Positions 62,301-64,000 of a stretch of DNA of 64,000 nucleotides are shown here, piece by piece. Every line of letters starts with the position of its first letter. The first letter of the stretch is position 1. Where the stretch lies: positions 15,810,001 through 15,874,000 of the forward strand of contig NC_071331.1 of NCBI RefSeq assembly GCF_010183535.1, written 5' to 3'. The notes beneath the pieces are model-generated. The model searched no databases, was not told where the DNA came from, and worked only from the letters and a program-made list of their open reading frames with translations. Source of the DNA: Caenorhabditis remanei. Lineage: Eukaryota; Nematoda; Chromadorea; Rhabditida; Rhabditidae. Both the position numbers and the translations under genes were made by a program.

Positions 62301-63046
62301 TTACAATTTATAATTTCGGAAAGCCGATGCAGCCGATGATTGATATCGATCACCTTCTGACCAACGGGATTTCTGTTTTTCATTCCTCTCCGATTTTACA
62401 TTATCTTTTTCAATAGGAACTGATTTTATAGATGGTTGAGTTTTTGGAACTGCCCAATGAGTTGACTGAAACGTTCAACACCGTTTTTCAAGTGATACTC
62501 ACACGACTTGAATTAACGAATAAAACTTAAAACGTGCAAAGGACAGAACCAAGTTGAACTCAAATTATGTAAATGTGATTACCATTTGATAAGTATCCTG
62601 AGATTTCGTAAACTCTTCAAAAGATACTGGAAAAGGAGAATGAAGCCAAGAATCGTAAGCTTTTCGACGGGATTCACTTGTTAAAATTGAATATGCATTC
62701 TGAAGAATTGAAGATGCGATAGAAATTCCGACATCAAATTCAAAGTTTCCGAATATTTTTACTGTTGAAAAATACCTGGATCTCTATAAACTTCTCTGTC
62801 GAACCAGTAGAATCCTCATTCTTCGACACTTTGTCTGGATGGAAGTCTCTGACACGGGCTCGATACTCTGCTATGATTTGATCCGTCTGAAAAACGATTT
62901 ATTGAACTTATTAATACACTGATTCGTCAGACTGCAGATTCTCCAAAACAATAATATGCACTTACTGTTGATTTTTCGTCACACCCAAGCAATTGATAGA
63001 GCTTCGGCTCTTTCGGTTTCGCATCTAGAATATCGGCAAATGACAT
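62301..63046 (-). CDS. DnaJ-domain (DNAJC12-like) co-chaperone
   Basis: Exons on the minus strand: 62966-63046, 62776-62886, 62583-62699, 62301-62465. They give 157 residues. The J domain spans about residues 17-85, beginning LYQLLGCDEKSTTDQIIAEY and containing the Hsp70-activating HPD motif (H43, P44, D45). No Gly/Phe or zinc-finger region is present, so it is a class C J protein. The C-terminal KSRWSEGDRYQSSAA tail resembles human DNAJC12 (198 residues), which helps fold aromatic amino acid hydroxylases. TTTGTAG ends at the ATG, consistent with spliced-leader addition. The gene ends 249 bp before kish-B and starts 202 bp after the gene upstream, spacing typical of an operon. Confidence 0.88.
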
Positions 63047-63248
63047 CTACAAAAGTTTCAAATTAAGAATCTTCGTAAACAAAGAGGAAAGATATCAGAC
63101 AATTAGAGGTTGGTTTCAAACCATGATTCAGAAAAACAATGTAAGCTTAAAAAGGTATGTTCAAAAACAGTATTTTATTGTGAAAATAACATAAACTTCA
63201 ACAAAAATAAAAATCAACAAATAATAGCATAACTAGAATTCATAAACA

Positions 63249-63958
63249 TCAGGAATTCACAGTGGCCTCTCCATTTTCATCGTCCGCTTTTCTTTTCCGT
63301 TTGCCATTTGTGAAGAAAGATTCCTTTTGCTTCTTTACAGCATCACGTCGTTGCTTTTTCCATAACTGAAAATAATAAACTTGTACAAAAAGATATCCAA
63401 AGTAAAGAATGCACAATATTAAATCGATGGGTAATGACACTTTTCCGCAAGAAAAGGAAGAACGAAAGAGGGAAACGAAGAGAAGGAGCGGAAGAATCGA
63501 GATGATCAGAGAGTTAGAGAAAATATTGTTCCCTTACAAGATGATGACGTGTATCTCAAATCTTTCGGACCCGGGAAAGGACTATAGAGAAGAACGAATG
63601 AATTTAGATTTTCATTAATAACATTTACCTTGAAAATAGCATCTCGATGAGGCGCCCATTTATCGATAACCTTTTCAACTGTCTGTGTTCGTCGGAAATT
63701 CGCAGCCAAACTCTTAATCTTCTCATCCGAAAGTGGATCAACGAAAAATTTTGTGGAAACTTTAACTTTGAGTAACGCTTTTTCCACGTGTTCCAACTTG
63801 TCTACAGGTTTTGATTTCTTTTTCTCCACCAACTCGTTTTTTTCAATCACAGTTTCCACTTCTTCTTCATCTACTTCGTCTTCGTACTTTCTTCCCATCA
63901 TAGACAAAAATGAGAAGCCACCTGCGGATGATTCTCCTGTTTCTTTCCGTTCTTTCAT
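63249..63958 (-). CDS. Lys/Glu-rich protein of unknown function
   Basis: Two exons on the minus strand, 63629-63958 and 63249-63365, encode 148 residues if translation starts at 63958. TTTCAG ends at that ATG, so the start is probably a spliced-leader junction, but an upstream exon beyond the window cannot be excluded. The protein has an acidic stretch (DEVDEEEVETVIE), a central basic helical part (VEKALLKVKVSTKFFVDPLS), and a Lys/Arg-rich tail (KKQRRDAVKKQKE and GKRKRK) like a nucleolar localisation signal. I do not recognise the family. The 263 bp intron 63366-63628 showed no further exon. It is the first gene of the four-gene minus-strand run. Confidence 0.7.
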
Positions 63959-64000
63959 CTGAAACTACAATATAAGAAACGATTCATATGTAATCGCCAA

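Noticed and set aside
1..64000. tRNA, rRNA or snRNA genes
   Set aside because: I looked for B-box-like GGTTCGAATCC patterns and cloverleaf cores by eye and saw none. A covariance-model search would be needed to be sure.

Overview
The window is nuclear DNA from a Caenorhabditis nematode. Coding exons are separated mostly by 42-60 bp introns that begin GT and end TTTTCAG-like. Several start codons sit directly behind a splice acceptor, as expected for spliced-leader trans-splicing. The gene order (gon-1, spe-29, a NAF1 gene, a TRM10 gene, dur-1, bed-3, a bestrophin, tbc-3, mccc-1, prp-18, nhr-4) is the one I recall from C. elegans chromosome IV (clones F25H8 and F32B6). The GON-1 protein differs from my memory of the C. 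elegans protein at scattered positions, so a sister species is more likely than C. elegans itself. Synteny and family names come from memory and inspection; no search was run.

Layout. 661-10663 (+): gon-1, a 26-exon ADAMTS protease with 18 thrombospondin repeats and a GON domain. 11246-11494 (-): a 64-residue membrane protein matching spe-29. 11674-13099 (-) and 13302-14399 (+): NAF1 (H/ACA snoRNP assembly) and TRM10 (tRNA m1G9 methylation), sharing a 202 bp divergent promoter. 16211-21936 (+): dur-1, a signal-peptide, Pro/Gln-rich and LEA-like protein built from many symmetric phase-1 exons. 22458-27555 (-): bed-3, a BED zinc-finger regulator, followed by more than 10 kb of upstream non-coding DNA that holds a 1.15 kb near-perfect palindromic transposon. 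38263-39818 (-): a bestrophin anion channel. 41555-45074 (-): tbc-3, a Rab GTPase-activating protein with two alternative first exons and a foldback transposon in one intron. 46778-49215 (-) and 49486-51089 (+): mccc-1 (leucine catabolism) and prp-18 (splicing), divergent from a 270 bp promoter. 51306-53216 (-): nhr-4, with about 8 kb of upstream non-coding DNA. 61339-63958 (-): four tightly spaced genes (a Lys-rich unknown, a DnaJ-domain protein, kish-B/TMEM167B and a UPF0390 protein) that look like an operon.

Exon models were built by hand from reading frame, splice consensus and family similarity. Every complete model closes to a whole number of codons. I found no CRISPR array, tRNA or rRNA gene, and no convincing unknown multi-gene system. 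The most interesting items are gene-structure oddities: GC-AG introns, a stop-to-start gap of 4 nt, in-frame alternative starts and ends, a modular LEA gene, and two foldback elements.
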